Below the pieces are notes generated by a model that was not told the origin of the DNA, searched no databases, and was given only the letters and a program-made list of their open reading frames with translations. From Gemelliphila asaccharolytica (GTDB lineage: Bacteria > Bacillota > Bacilli > Staphylococcales > Gemellaceae), in assembly GCF_001553005.1 (NCBI RefSeq), contig NZ_KQ959874.1, positions 1-23,709 on the forward strand: a stretch of DNA of 23,709 nucleotides. The letters are read 5' to 3'. The translations under genes and the position numbers were made by a program. Shown here one piece after another: positions 8,544 through 15,855 of the stretch (position 1 is its first letter; the number at the start of each line of letters is the position of its first letter).

Positions 8544-8557
8544 TTGCTCCTTTTTTG
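8531..8557 (+). terminator. Intrinsic terminator after the tail-gene relic
   Basis: AAAAGG-G-A-C pairs with G-C-T-CCTTTT around a TTAATT loop, followed by a run of T. It overlaps the stop codon of the relic, as phage terminators often do. Confidence 0.65.
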
Positions 8558-8620
8558 TTTTTAAAGTTTGTCTAAATTGTACTTTTTATGTTTTATAATT
8601 TTTTTATATGGAGGTTTGGC

Positions 8621-8734
8621 ATGAGTAATAATGATTTACAACCAATTTATTTGGTGTTACAGGAATTGAGTGAAAAAACTTTGGAGCTTGCGAATTTAAA
8701 GGAGGCTTATCAGAGTTTATATAATGAATGTTAA
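8621..8734 (+). CDS. Small phage protein (37 residues)
   Basis: The ATG has a strong ribosome site (TGGAGG, about 9 nt upstream) and encodes MSNNDLQPIYLVLQELSEKT followed by a short Leu/Glu-rich helix. Its last codons overlap the start of the next gene by seven bases, so translation is probably coupled. No family recognised. The position just before a head gene suggests a small phage structural or accessory protein. Confidence 0.5.
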   Translation: MSNNDLQPIYLVLQELSEKTLELANLKEAYQSLYNEC

Positions 8735-9864
8735 AAGCTCAAGAGTACGAAAAACAACTAAAAAATATCAAAGTTAAAACTAATTCTTATAAAGATATAA
8801 ATAACTATGCAGTGGAACTGGGAAAAATTCTAGCCACTGCTTTTAATATATATTTTAATGAGAAAAATTCAAATGATACAGTTGAAAAAATACTAAACAA
8901 TAGGTTGAAAGAAAATCATAGACTTATTACTGAATATGGGAAAGTGGTTCAAAATATTTTAAATAAAAAAGCTAAAATAGGTTTAGCAGCACAAATTCCA
9001 GAAGTTAATCAAAGCAGAATTGATGGTCTAATAAGTAGGCTTATAGAAGGTGATTTTGAAGATAACAAGTGGCTTTTAGGGTCTCCAATAGTCAATTTTA
9101 GTCAAGCTGTTGTTGATGATATGGTTAGAAAAAATGCTGAGTTTCATTTTCATTCTGGAATGAGTCCTAAAATTGTTAGAAAAGAAACTGGTAAGTGTTG
9201 TAAATGGTGTAAAAATTTAGCGGGTTCATATAGATATCCAGGTGTCCCAAAAGATGTATATAGACGTCATCAAAACTGCCGTTGTACTGTTGAGTATATT
9301 CCTAAAAAAGGTGTTAGGCAAGATGTTCATACTAAAAAATGGAAATATGAAACAAAAGAAGAAGTGAAGAAATTACCTTATGTAAGTGTGACAAACGAAT
9401 GGTTGAAAAGTTTCAGTAGTAAAGCAAAAGTTTTAGAGCAAACATTTTGGGAAAAAAATGGAGTTAGATACACTCTAGGTGATCCTAATGTTAATTTGAA
9501 TCCTTCAAAATCTGAATATCATGTCGCTAGGTGGATAACAAAAAATCTTGGTAAGGATATTACATTAGTTCCTACAGTATCAGGTAAATATGTGGGTATA
9601 CGAACTCCTGATTACTTAATTAATGGTGAAAAATTTGACTTGAAAGAGTTAGAAGGTAATGGGAAAAATACTGTAGATACACGAGTACATAAATCAAAAG
9701 GACAGACAGAAAATTTTATTTTTGAGTTGTCTAAAACAGATATGTCTATTGAAGAATTTAAAAGACAATTATATAATGTTTATCTTTTAAAAAAAAGAAA
9801 AATAAATACATCTATTGTAATTAAAGATGATAAATTAATTGATATTTGGCAAAAAAAAGAATAG
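8728..9864 (+). CDS. Phage MuF-type head protein with C-terminal nuclease-toxin-like domain
   Basis: 378 residues. The N-terminal two thirds look like a phage minor head (MuF/SPP1 gp7-like) protein, including a metal-binding-like cluster, C157-C158-x2-C161 with H181, C184 and C186 (GKCCKWCKN, then RRHQNCRCTVEY). From about residue 260 the protein changes to a compact domain: SEYHVARWITKNLG, RTPDYLINGEKFDLKELEG, HKSKGQTENFIFEL. This order (E263, D295, D304, K306, Q326) resembles the CdiA C-terminal tRNase-like toxins. Fusions of MuF domains to such variable toxins are known from temperate phages. The only possible start is 8728, because a stop lies just upstream. No immunity gene is seen downstream. 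Head-domain call is good; toxin call is a motif-level judgement. Confidence 0.7.
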   Translation: MLKAQEYEKQLKNIKVKTNSYKDINNYAVELGKILATAFNIYFNEKNSNDTVEKILNNRLKENHRLITEYGKVVQNILNKKAKIGLAAQIPEVNQSRIDGLISRLIEGDFEDNKWLLGSPIVNFSQAVVDDMVRKNAEFHFHSGMSPKIVRKETGKCCKWCKNLAGSYRYPGVPKDVYRRHQNCRCTVEYIPKKGVRQDVHTKKWKYETKEEVKKLPYVSVTNEWLKSFSSKAKVLEQTFWEKNGVRYTLGDPNVNLNPSKSEYHVARWITKNLGKDITLVPTVSGKYVGIRTPDYLINGEKFDLKELEGNGKNTVDTRVHKSKGQTENFIFELSKTDMSIEEFKRQLYNVYLLKKRKINTSIVIKDDKLIDIWQKKE

Positions 9865-9913
9865 CACCCGCTCTCCAGTGGGAATGCGGTTACTATTTCT
9901 ATTTGATATTATA
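9851..9913 (-). ncRNA. Possible short antisense RNA / minus-strand terminator at the toxin gene 3' end
   Basis: On the minus strand a TATAAT (9908-9913 on plus as ATTATA) precedes a hairpin, GCA-CCCGCT-CTCC-AGTGGG-AA-TGC (9864-9887), and then a run of T (A-run 9851-9858 on plus). This would give a transcript of about 50 nt, overlapping the last codons of the MuF toxin gene. The -35 region is weak (TTGTAT at 17 bp). The hairpin could also simply end transcription from both sides. Confidence 0.35.
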
Positions 9914-9990
9914 TCATGTTTTTAAATAAAATACAACATTTTGTCCTGCCGTATGACAAAAAACTAGGCAGATTGGAAAGGAGCGACTAA

Positions 9991-10782
9991 ATGACAAGAT
10001 TTGGTAAACAAACTCCTTCACAATCGGTAATATTAGACTATAGAGAAAGTAGATATCAAGAAGCTGTAGCTTTATACAAAAAGACTAAATTAGAAGTATA
10101 TGAATGGCAATTGAATATATTAAAAGACATCATGGCAGTTGATGAAGAGGGACTTTGGGTTCATCAAAAGTTTGGTTATTCATTACCTAGACGTAATGGT
10201 AAAACTGAAATAGTTTATATTTTAGAAATATGGGCTTTGCATCAAGGGGATAATATCTTACATACTGCACATAGAATTAGTACGTCTCATTCTTCTTTTG
10301 AAAAGGTAAAAAAGTATCTTGAAAAAATGGGATATGTTGATGGAAAAGATTTTAATTCTATTCGTGCTAAAGGACAAGAAAAAATAGAACTTAAAAAAAG
10401 TGGTGGGGTTGTTCAGTTTAGAACTAGGACTAAAAATGGTGGTCTTGGTGAGGGCTTTGACCTTATGATAATAGACGAAGCACAAGAGTATACAATAGAG
10501 CAAGAGTCAGCACTTAAATATACTGTAACTGATAGTAAAAATCCAATGACGGTAATGTGTGGTACACCACCAACACCAGTTTCTATAGGTACTGTTTTCA
10601 CTAAGTATCGTGAAGCTTGTTTATTTGGTAAAAGTAAGTATTCGGGTTGGGCTGAATGGTCTGTTGATAGTGAAAAGGAAATAGACGATGTAGATGCTTG
10701 GTATAATTCTAATCCATCTTTAGGTTATCACTTAACCGAAAGAAAAATAGAAGCTGGAGCGAGGGGAGATTTATGCTATTGA
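9991..10782 (+). pseudogene. Truncated phage terminase large subunit
   Basis: A 263-residue frame with a good ribosome site (AAAGGAG) and the ATPase half of a terminase large subunit. SLPRRNGKTE is the Walker A-like motif near residues 65-74. FDLMIIDEAQEY carries Walker B and the catalytic acid, and VMCGTPPTP the coupling motif. A full terminase would continue for another 200-300 residues with a nuclease domain. Here the family match ends near YHLTERKIEA (about 10755), after which the frame reads a few unrelated residues and stops. The nuclease domain is lost, so it cannot package DNA. The break coincides with the start of the hicB frame, pointing to one deletion junction. Confidence 0.8.
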
Positions 10783-10924
10783 GTTTAATTCGGGGGTTAG
10801 TTTTGAATACTACATTTTAAGTAATAGTGATATTTTTAATATAAATGATGATTGTATTGATATTTCTTTTCCAGATTTAAAAGGGTGTTTTACTTTTGGG
10901 GAGAATTTAGAAGATGCTTTAAAA

Positions 10925-11206
10925 ATGAGCAAGGAAGCACTAGAGGGGTATTTATTGACTTTAGAAGATGAAAAAATGACTATTCCTAAAGCTAGTAATT
11001 TTCATGATTTATTAAATAATTTAAAAGATCATGAGCAGTTGCAACTAATTCAAGTGGATACTGATTTTTTAAGAAGGGTTGAAGAGAATAAATCTGTAAA
11101 TAAAATGGTTACTTTACCTAAATGGTTGGTTGAGTTAGGTAAAGAAAGAAAATTAAATTTTTCGCAAGTTTTGCAGACTGCTTTGAAAAAAGAATTGAAT
11201 TTATAA
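10925..11206 (+). CDS. HicB-family antitoxin, 5' end missing
   Basis: The first ATG (10925) gives 93 residues, but the same frame is open back to 10751 and reads INDDCIDISFPDLKGCFTFG and ENLEDALKMSKEALEGYLL. That is the core of the HicB fold, so the true protein began upstream of 10925 without a usable ATG, GTG or TTG. The C-terminus (MVTLPKWLVELGKERKLNFS) is a ribbon-helix-helix-type DNA-binding segment found in many HicB antitoxins. No hicA toxin gene lies on either side within several hundred bases. The 5' end was probably lost in the deletion that fused this gene to the terminase. A shortened protein may still be made. Confidence 0.65.
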   Translation: MSKEALEGYLLTLEDEKMTIPKASNFHDLLNNLKDHEQLQLIQVDTDFLRRVEENKSVNKMVTLPKWLVELGKERKLNFSQVLQTALKKELNL

Positions 11207-11230
11207 AGTTAGCTTATGCTAACTTTTTTT
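11205..11230 (+). terminator. Intrinsic terminator of hicB
   Basis: AAAGTTAGC, TTAT, GCTAACTTT followed by T residues: a perfect 9-bp stem with a four-base loop overlapping the hicB stop codon. Confidence 0.9.
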
Positions 11231-11253
11231 GTTTGGTGAAAAGGGTAAATGTA

Positions 11254-11282
11254 TTAGTTTTAGCAAGACAATACTATATAAT
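11254..11282 (+). promoter_or_regulatory. Weak promoter before the small-protein pair
   Basis: TATAAT at 11277-11282 with a poor -35 (TTAGTT) 17 bp upstream. A short hairpin, AAGG-TTGATG-CCTT, follows in the leader of the 39-residue protein gene. Confidence 0.35.
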
Positions 11283-11337
11283 ATAAATATAAGGTTGATG
11301 CCTTATATAACGAGGCAAGGCGAGGAAGGAGAACATC

Positions 11338-11457
11338 ATGGAAGATATGACAAATAATGAAAGTACAATATTTTTAAAAATGATTTTACAAATTGCTAGA
11401 GATAGCAAGGATAAAGAAGAAATCATAAAAAAAATAGAAGAACTACTAAAAAAATAA
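11338..11457 (+). CDS. Small phage/plasmid-type protein (39 residues)
   Basis: Starts with a strong ribosome site (AAGGAGAAC) before the ATG and reads MEDMTNNESTIFLKMILQIA, then a charged helix rich in Lys and Glu. Similar short proteins (NNESTIFLK...IAR.SKDKEEII) occur near regulators in Firmicute mobile elements, from memory; function unknown. A hairpin follows at 11477. Confidence 0.55.
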   Translation: MEDMTNNESTIFLKMILQIARDSKDKEEIIKKIEELLKK

Positions 11458-11476
11458 TTCTTCTAAAACACAACTT

Positions 11477-11502
11477 AAAGGGTAGCCTTGCTACTGCCCT
11501 TT
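11477..11502 (+). terminator. Hairpin after the 39-residue protein gene
   Basis: AAAGGG-TAG pairs with CTA-(CTG)-CCCTTT around CCTTG. The stem is GC-containing but only a short T-run (TTT) follows, so termination may be partial, with read-through into the ribbon-helix-helix gene. Confidence 0.45.
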
Positions 11503-11545
11503 GCTATGGTTAAATTATATCAGATTGGCAAGAGAAAGGCAAGGT

Positions 11546-11719
11546 ATGAGTAAAAAAAAGAAAATGGGGCGACCGATAATAGGGAAACCTAAAACTATTG
11601 ATGTTAAATTTAGATTAGACGAACAAACACACAAAAAACTTATTGAATATTCAAAAAAAATAAATATTTCAAAATCAGAAGCTATTAGAAAAGCTGTTTA
11701 TATGTTATTAGATAGTTAA
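11546..11719 (+). CDS. CopG/Arc-type ribbon-helix-helix protein
   Basis: 57 residues from the ATG at 11546. A longer in-frame start at 11501 lies inside the upstream hairpin and is less likely. After a basic N-terminus (KKKKMGRPIIGKPKT) comes a beta strand, IDVKFRLDEQTHKKL, and two helices ending in SKSEAIRKAVYMLL: the complete ribbon-helix-helix fold. Members of this group act as small DNA-binding repressors or as antitoxins. No partner toxin is visible. The ribosome site is AAGG about 2-6 nt upstream, rather close. Confidence 0.7.
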   Translation: MSKKKKMGRPIIGKPKTIDVKFRLDEQTHKKLIEYSKKINISKSEAIRKAVYMLLDS

Positions 11720-11799
11720 GCGTTATATAATTTAATATTGTGATAATAAATTGTTATAAAGTTATTAATTAAAATAAAAAAGGAAAATGGATTTTAAAT

Positions 11800-12129
11800 G
11801 CAGGGTTGCGTTACTTAGATGAAGCACTTGACGGAACAAATACGGTAAAAATTCTGGATGCGGTTATTTATGATTTGGGGCCTACCTATGAAAGGAACAA
11901 TGATAAATTCAGCTTACAAGTAAAGAACTTACTTGATAGAGAATATTATGTAAGTCTTTATCAAGATCACCCGAAAAAGGTTAAAAGAGAAGATATAAAA
12001 GATACTTTTTCTATACCGGAAGATGCGGATCCTAATAAAATAATTGAAGATCCACGTCACAATATCGGATTTTTAGGTGATGAAAGAACGGTTATGGATA
12101 CTTACAGTTACATACACATGGTAAAATGA
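11800..12129 (+). pseudogene. 3' relic of a TonB-dependent siderophore receptor gene
   Basis: Read from about 11800 the frame gives AGLRYLDEALDGTNTVKI, DAVIYDLGPTYERNNDKFSL, QVKNLLDREYYVSLY and, at the end, FLGDERTVM. This is the last beta-strand set of a TonB-dependent outer-membrane receptor: the xxxNLLDxxYY motif, a loop, then the (G)xxRTV terminal strand. The plug and most of the barrel are absent, and there is no start codon or ribosome site. Such receptors have no known role in a cell without an outer membrane, so this is a transferred fragment. An IS end begins 13 bp after its stop. Confidence 0.65.
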
Positions 12130-12141
12130 GCACTCCCGTTA

Positions 12142-12332
12142 TGTGCCGACCCCAAAAAGTCAGATCGAAATCTAACGATTGGAAGGTAGGTATTTTTATG
12201 GCAAAACATAGTTTTGAATTCAAGAAGAAAGTTGCTTTAGAATATTCGGATGACAAAGGTGGAACGAAATATTTTTCTGAATCGAGAGCTTTTTATTTGC
12301 TTTTTTTTAATATTTTCATGAAGAATTTATAA
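12142..12332 (+). mobile_element. IS3-family insertion sequence, left end and 5' piece of orfA
   Basis: TGTGCCGACCCCAAAAAGTC at 12142 resembles the terminal repeat of IS150-type IS3 elements. About 55 bp further an ATG at 12198 opens MAKHSFEFKKKVALEY, the start of the helix-turn-helix OrfA transposase subunit. The match is lost after about 20 more residues, and the frame ends at 12332 in unrelated AT-rich DNA. There is no orfB and no right end in the window, so the element is a dead remnant. Confidence 0.65.
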
Positions 12333-12604
12333 ATGTACAAAAATATGATTTTTACTTAAAAAATATTCAAAAAGTAAAATAATAAATAAAAATCGTTATG
12401 AAAAAATTTATATCGGCATGAGTGTTCGTGTTTTTCGAAAAAATTTTATAGTACGATATAAGTGCATTAAATAAAAATACATTTAAAATTAGAAATAACT
12501 TCATAAATTAAAAATAAAGTAGAGAAAAGTGCTATGTAGTGTGTGTTTATTTATCTTTTTTAAGCTTTATTGTATAGATAAAATTTATTTTTTGTACAAA
12601 AGAT
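12333..12604. other. AT-rich non-coding stretch before the MFS gene
   Basis: No reading frame with a ribosome site or family match was found on either strand. The stretch separates the IS remnant from the MFS promoter. Confidence 0.5.
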
Positions 12605-12633
12605 TTTACAAATAAAAAAAGAAGGTGTATAAT
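12605..12633 (+). promoter_or_regulatory. Promoter of the MFS transporter gene
   Basis: TTTACA (12605-12610), a 17-bp spacer and TATAAT (12628-12633). This places transcription start near 12640, which excludes the upstream GTG at 12625 as the translation start. Confidence 0.7.
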
Positions 12634-12669
12634 CGATTTTATATTCAAAAAAGGAGATGTATTTTTAAA

Positions 12670-13899
12670 ATGTCAGAGAGAACACTCTGGAACAAGGATT
12701 TTATCCTTGATACGGTTATCAATTTTTTAGTTTATTTGATTTATTATTTGTTGATGGTTATTATTGCGGTCGTTGCAAAAGATCAGCTTAACGCATCAAT
12801 GGGTGAGGCAGGTCTTGCTTCGGGTATCTTTATTTTGGGTACATTGGTTGCACGTTTGCAATTCGGTAACAATATTGAAATTTACGGACGTAAAAAGACA
12901 TTGTACGGCGGAATGCTTTTCTACCTTATTACAACACTTATGTATTTCTTCATTCCCAGTATTACAATGATGTTTGCAGTTCGTTTCTTGAACGGTCTTG
13001 CATACGGTATTACATCTACCGCTACAAATACGATTGTCACTGCATGTATACCGGTTTCTAAGAAGGGTCAGGGTATAAACTACTATGGTTTGAGTACAAG
13101 CTTGGCAGCTGCTATAGGTCCGTTTCTCGGTATGATATTGTTGCTCGTTGCAGACTTTAGAATGATTATCGGATTCTGCTGCGCATTGATTGTACTTTGT
13201 ATGATTGGATGTTTCATGCTCAATATCAGAGAAATCAACCTTACGGAAGAACAGCGTCAGGCTATGAAGAAAATTTCCATTTCAAATTACTTGGAACCGA
13301 GAGTATGGGCAATTTCTTTAGTAGGATTTTTGATGGGCTTTTCGTATTCAAGTGTTCTTACCTTCTTGGCATCTTATGCTCGTGAAATAAATCTTGTAGA
13401 AGCAAGTACATTGTTCTTCGTATTTTATGCCGGTATTATTACACTTACACGTCCTGCGACAGGAGTGTTGTTTGACAGAAAAGGTGAAAACTCCGTACTT
13501 TATCCGTGTTATGTATTCTTGGCTTTGGGAATGTTCCTCCTTGCAATTACTACAAAATCTTGGGAACTTCTTCTTTCCGGTATATTCATCGGATTGGGTT
13601 ACGGTACATTCATGTCGAACGGTCAAGCTGTATGTATAAAGATTACACCGCCAGCACGTGTCAGCGTTGCACTTTCCACATACTTCGTAGCACTTGACCT
13701 CGGTATCGGGGTAGGACCTTACGTACTCGGTTCATTGCATGATATGATGAACTTTTCTCAGCTCTATGAAACTTCAGGTGTGATAGCAATAGTATGCTTG
13801 ATAATTTACTACATATTCCACGGAAGACGTGCAAAATCACTTGCATACATTCAGGAAGATGCGAAAGTAACCGTACTCAAAGCGGCTAAAAATCACTAA
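12670..13899 (+). CDS. MFS transporter (probable exporter)
   Basis: 409 residues from the ATG at 12670, with AAGGAG about 13 nt upstream. An in-frame GTG at 12625 lies in the -10 region and is rejected. About twelve hydrophobic helices are visible. The loop between helices 2 and 3 has EIYGRKKTLYGG, a variant of the MFS motif A, and the central loop (INLTEEQRQAMKKISISNYL) splits two six-helix halves. Codons are visibly richer in C and G at third positions than in neighbouring genes, a sign of foreign origin. It lies between a TonB-receptor relic and an SbmA-type transporter relic with a Fur-like box, so export of a siderophore or metallophore is a reasonable guess. Drug export is equally possible from sequence alone. 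Confidence 0.88.
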   Translation: MSERTLWNKDFILDTVINFLVYLIYYLLMVIIAVVAKDQLNASMGEAGLASGIFILGTLVARLQFGNNIEIYGRKKTLYGGMLFYLITTLMYFFIPSITMMFAVRFLNGLAYGITSTATNTIVTACIPVSKKGQGINYYGLSTSLAAAIGPFLGMILLLVADFRMIIGFCCALIVLCMIGCFMLNIREINLTEEQRQAMKKISISNYLEPRVWAISLVGFLMGFSYSSVLTFLASYAREINLVEASTLFFVFYAGIITLTRPATGVLFDRKGENSVLYPCYVFLALGMFLLAITTKSWELLLSGIFIGLGYGTFMSNGQAVCIKITPPARVSVALSTYFVALDLGIGVGPYVLGSLHDMMNFSQLYETSGVIAIVCLIIYYIFHGRRAKSLAYIQEDAKVTVLKAAKNH

Positions 13900-13928
13900 T
13901 TGAAAAAATTAAAAGTGGAAAACGATTT

Positions 13929-13959
13929 ACCCGAAGATATTTATCTTCGGGTTTTTTCT
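13929..13959 (+). terminator. Intrinsic terminator of the MFS gene
   Basis: ACCCGAAGATA and TATCTTCGGGT form a near-perfect stem followed by TTTTTT. Confidence 0.92.
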
Positions 13960-14022
13960 TATGCTTTTTGCAAGAACTGTATATGAAATACAAGTAAAAA
14001 GCGATATTCTTATGATACAATA

Positions 14023-14037
14023 TGATAATCAGTATCA
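14023..14037. promoter_or_regulatory. Fur-box-like operator
   Basis: TGATAATCAGTATCA matches the 7-1-7 Fur consensus TGATAATNATTATCA at all but one defined position. It lies about 20 bp before the start of the SbmA-type relic, next to a possible -10 (TACAAT, 14016-14021). This is the expected place for iron repression of an uptake or export gene. Confidence 0.65.
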
Positions 14038-14057
14038 ATTACAACGAAGGAAGTATT

Positions 14058-14393
14058 ATGTTTGGAAGAATTAAACTCATAAAAGATTTTTACAAGCAAT
14101 GGTAAGTGGTTTCGATATAGTTTTGGGAAACTAAGGAACGTTACAAATTAGGAGTTTATCTTTTGATTGTACTTGCGTGGGACTTGATAAATGTTTATAC
14201 GACTGCAAGACTCAGCGACTGGTCACGAGATTTTTTCAATTCACTTCAATCTCGAAACTTGGAAAAGTTTATGACATAATTGTGAATTTTATGTATTCTT
14301 GCAAGCGTAAGTCTTGTACTTTTTGCAAACCAAAAATTTTGGTTGTACAATATTATCGTTGATAAGAGATATAGAGAAGTAAGCCAGCTTTAA
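14058..14393 (+). pseudogene. Decayed SbmA/BacA-type (YddA-like) ABC transporter gene, N-terminal part
   Basis: From the ATG at 14058, with a GAAGGAAG ribosome site, one frame can be read through in-frame stops (TAA 14103, TAG, TAA, TGA). It gives MFGRIKLIKDFYKQW, WETKERYKLGVYLLIVLAWD, TARLSDWSRDFFNSLQSRNL and ILASVSLVLF. The pattern R-x-x-x-W-x-x-D-F-F-N-x-L-Q near the end of the first helix is characteristic of the SbmA/BacA and YddA transporters for peptides, vitamin B12-like compounds or siderophores. The rest of the membrane domain and the ATPase are absent. The last residues (LYNIIVDKRYREVSQL) lie within dispersed repeat A and may come from another gene. Confidence 0.6.
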
Positions 14394-14505
14394 AATTTTT
14401 TAAAAAATAAAAAAAGAAATATCAACGCAAAAAACAAAAAAAATACTTGTTTTTGTAGTTGGTATTTTTTCATATAAAATTAATAATAAAAAGAGGAAAA
14501 AAATG
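14341..14505 (+). repeat. Dispersed repeat A, copy 2
   Basis: Direct repeat of 4920-5084, about 9.4 kb away. In this copy the reading frame of the 3' tail is open longer (LYNIIVDKRYREVSQL, stop at 14391) and the ATG at its end is followed by a stop after four codons. Confidence 0.8.
14419..14470 (+). terminator. Hairpin with T-run inside repeat A copy 2
   Basis: ATATCAAC pairs with GTTGGTAT (14458-14465), and AAAAACAA with TTGTTTTT inside it; a T-run follows. The second stem differs from copy 1 (ACAAAA with TTTTGT) but still pairs, so base pairing is kept despite changes. Confidence 0.65.
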
Positions 14506-14506
14506 C

Positions 14507-14587
14507 ACTTCAGGTAAACTGTATAAAGAGACCAGAAATTTTACTGTGGATGATGTTTTAATGGCGATTATTAAAGTTTCAATGTAG
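14507..14587 (+). pseudogene. Short unrecognised coding relic
   Basis: An open frame without a start reads TSGKLYKETRNFTVDDVLM and a few more residues, then stops. It looks like the end of a protein rather than random sequence, but the family is not recognised. The rest of 14588-14685 holds a possible -10 (TATAAT, 14616-14621) for the next gene. Confidence 0.25.
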
Positions 14588-14685
14588 ATTGGTGTAACTA
14601 ATACTCTAAAGATGGTATAATAACTACAAGAAGATTTTTTAAATACTGTTAGAATCTGTATGCTATTTTAAAGGAAGGGAATAAA

Positions 14686-15711
14686 ATGAAGAAAATATTT
14701 TTTAGAATTTTTTCAATTGTTATTATTTTAGTAGTTTTAGTTTTTATTATTAGAATATATAATGATCATAAGAATAAAGATATCAATGTTTTAAATTTTC
14801 CTGAATATTATAAGGATGTTACTAATATAAGTCTATATCCTACAGATATTGATGGAGTTGATGTAACTTATGTAGATGAGGGAGGAATGCAAGGATTTAG
14901 ATTTGTACCCAAGGAAAAATCGCACAAGGGTCTTGTAGTTTGTTTTGGAGGTTCTGAAGGAAGTCCAAATTTTGAAACTGCTAAAAGATTGGCTGAAGAG
15001 GGATATGAAACTTTTGCACTATTTATGTATGGTATGAAAAATCAACAACAAACTTTAAGAAAAATCCCTTTAGAACAATTTGAAGATGTTATAAGTTATA
15101 TAAATAAAAATGTAAAAGACAATAAGCCCATAAGCGTTTTGGGAGCGTCAAAAGGTGCAGAATATGCCCTTAATTTGGCTAGCAAATATCCTGAAATAGA
15201 TAATCTGATTTTAATATCACCTTCATCTTATAATTTTGCCGGTCTAGATTTTAAAGATTATGGTTCATCATGGACATATAAAGGAAAGGAACTCCCATAT
15301 ATAGATATAAAAAAATCATCGTTTAACTCATTTTTAAAAAATATTATTGTTCCAGCTACTATTAAAAGTCCTATTAGCTATAAAGAAACTTATAACAGTG
15401 CAATAGAAGAAGACTCAACAAGCCAAGAAAAATTAATACCAATCAAAAATGTTAAGGCAAATATATTAATGATTGTGGGTGAAGATGATATGATGTGGAA
15501 TAGTCTTGCCATGGCAAATAAAATAAAAGAACAAAATTCTAAAGCAATGATTTATTCTTATAAGGGAGCAGGGCATATATTCTCTGGCAATGGTATTTTG
15601 AATTTAGGAAAAATTAGAATTGCAACAGGTGGAACAATTGAAGAAAATGAAAAAGCAAGAAGTGAATCAAGAAAAACTATTGATGCTTTCTTAAAAGAAA
15701 ATCATAAATAG
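14686..15711 (+). CDS. Membrane-anchored alpha/beta hydrolase of the BAAT/acyl-CoA thioesterase type
   Basis: 341 residues. Residues about 5-24 form one uncleaved hydrophobic helix, so the enzyme is probably anchored with its domain outside the membrane. The C-terminal domain has LVVCFGGSEGSPN (oxyanion region, about 84-96). The nucleophile elbow is GASKGAEYAL with the Ser-Lys-Gly that marks the BAAT_C family, the acid is in MIVGEDDMMW, and the histidine in GAGHIF. The N-terminal sandwich domain of true BAAT enzymes is largely missing, so this is the hydrolase half only. The ribosome site AAAGGAAGGG lies before the ATG. Related proteins hydrolyse thioesters or esters; the substrate here is unknown. 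It is a single gene, terminated by the hairpin at 15753. Confidence 0.78.
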   Translation: MKKIFFRIFSIVIILVVLVFIIRIYNDHKNKDINVLNFPEYYKDVTNISLYPTDIDGVDVTYVDEGGMQGFRFVPKEKSHKGLVVCFGGSEGSPNFETAKRLAEEGYETFALFMYGMKNQQQTLRKIPLEQFEDVISYINKNVKDNKPISVLGASKGAEYALNLASKYPEIDNLILISPSSYNFAGLDFKDYGSSWTYKGKELPYIDIKKSSFNSFLKNIIVPATIKSPISYKETYNSAIEEDSTSQEKLIPIKNVKANILMIVGEDDMMWNSLAMANKIKEQNSKAMIYSYKGAGHIFSGNGILNLGKIRIATGGTIEENEKARSESRKTIDAFLKENHK

Positions 15712-15752
15712 ATAATTACTTGTGTATTCAAAAACGATAAAAATATAGTATT

Positions 15753-15782
15753 AAAGAAGTAATATTAATCTACTTCTTTTTT
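15753..15782 (+). terminator. Intrinsic terminator of the BAAT-type hydrolase gene
   Basis: AAAGAAGTA and TACTTCTTT form a 9-bp stem with a nine-base loop, followed by T residues. Confidence 0.85.
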
Positions 15783-15855
15783 ATTTAAAAATACGCTGTA
15801 TAATATCATTTTTAGTCTTTTCATAAATTAAATAAGAGTAGTATATGGATGATAT

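Noticed and set aside
11800..12129. Functional small protein from a TTG at 11806
   Set aside because: There is no ribosome site and the sequence matches only the last strands of a TonB-dependent receptor.
13348..13846. Several open frames on both strands inside the MFS gene
   Set aside because: They arise from its higher G+C content; they have no start signals and give cysteine- and serine-rich nonsense.
14177..14362. A 61-codon frame beginning MGLDKCLYDCKTQ
   Set aside because: It is an out-of-frame reading of the SbmA-type relic; the recognisable transporter motif is in another frame.
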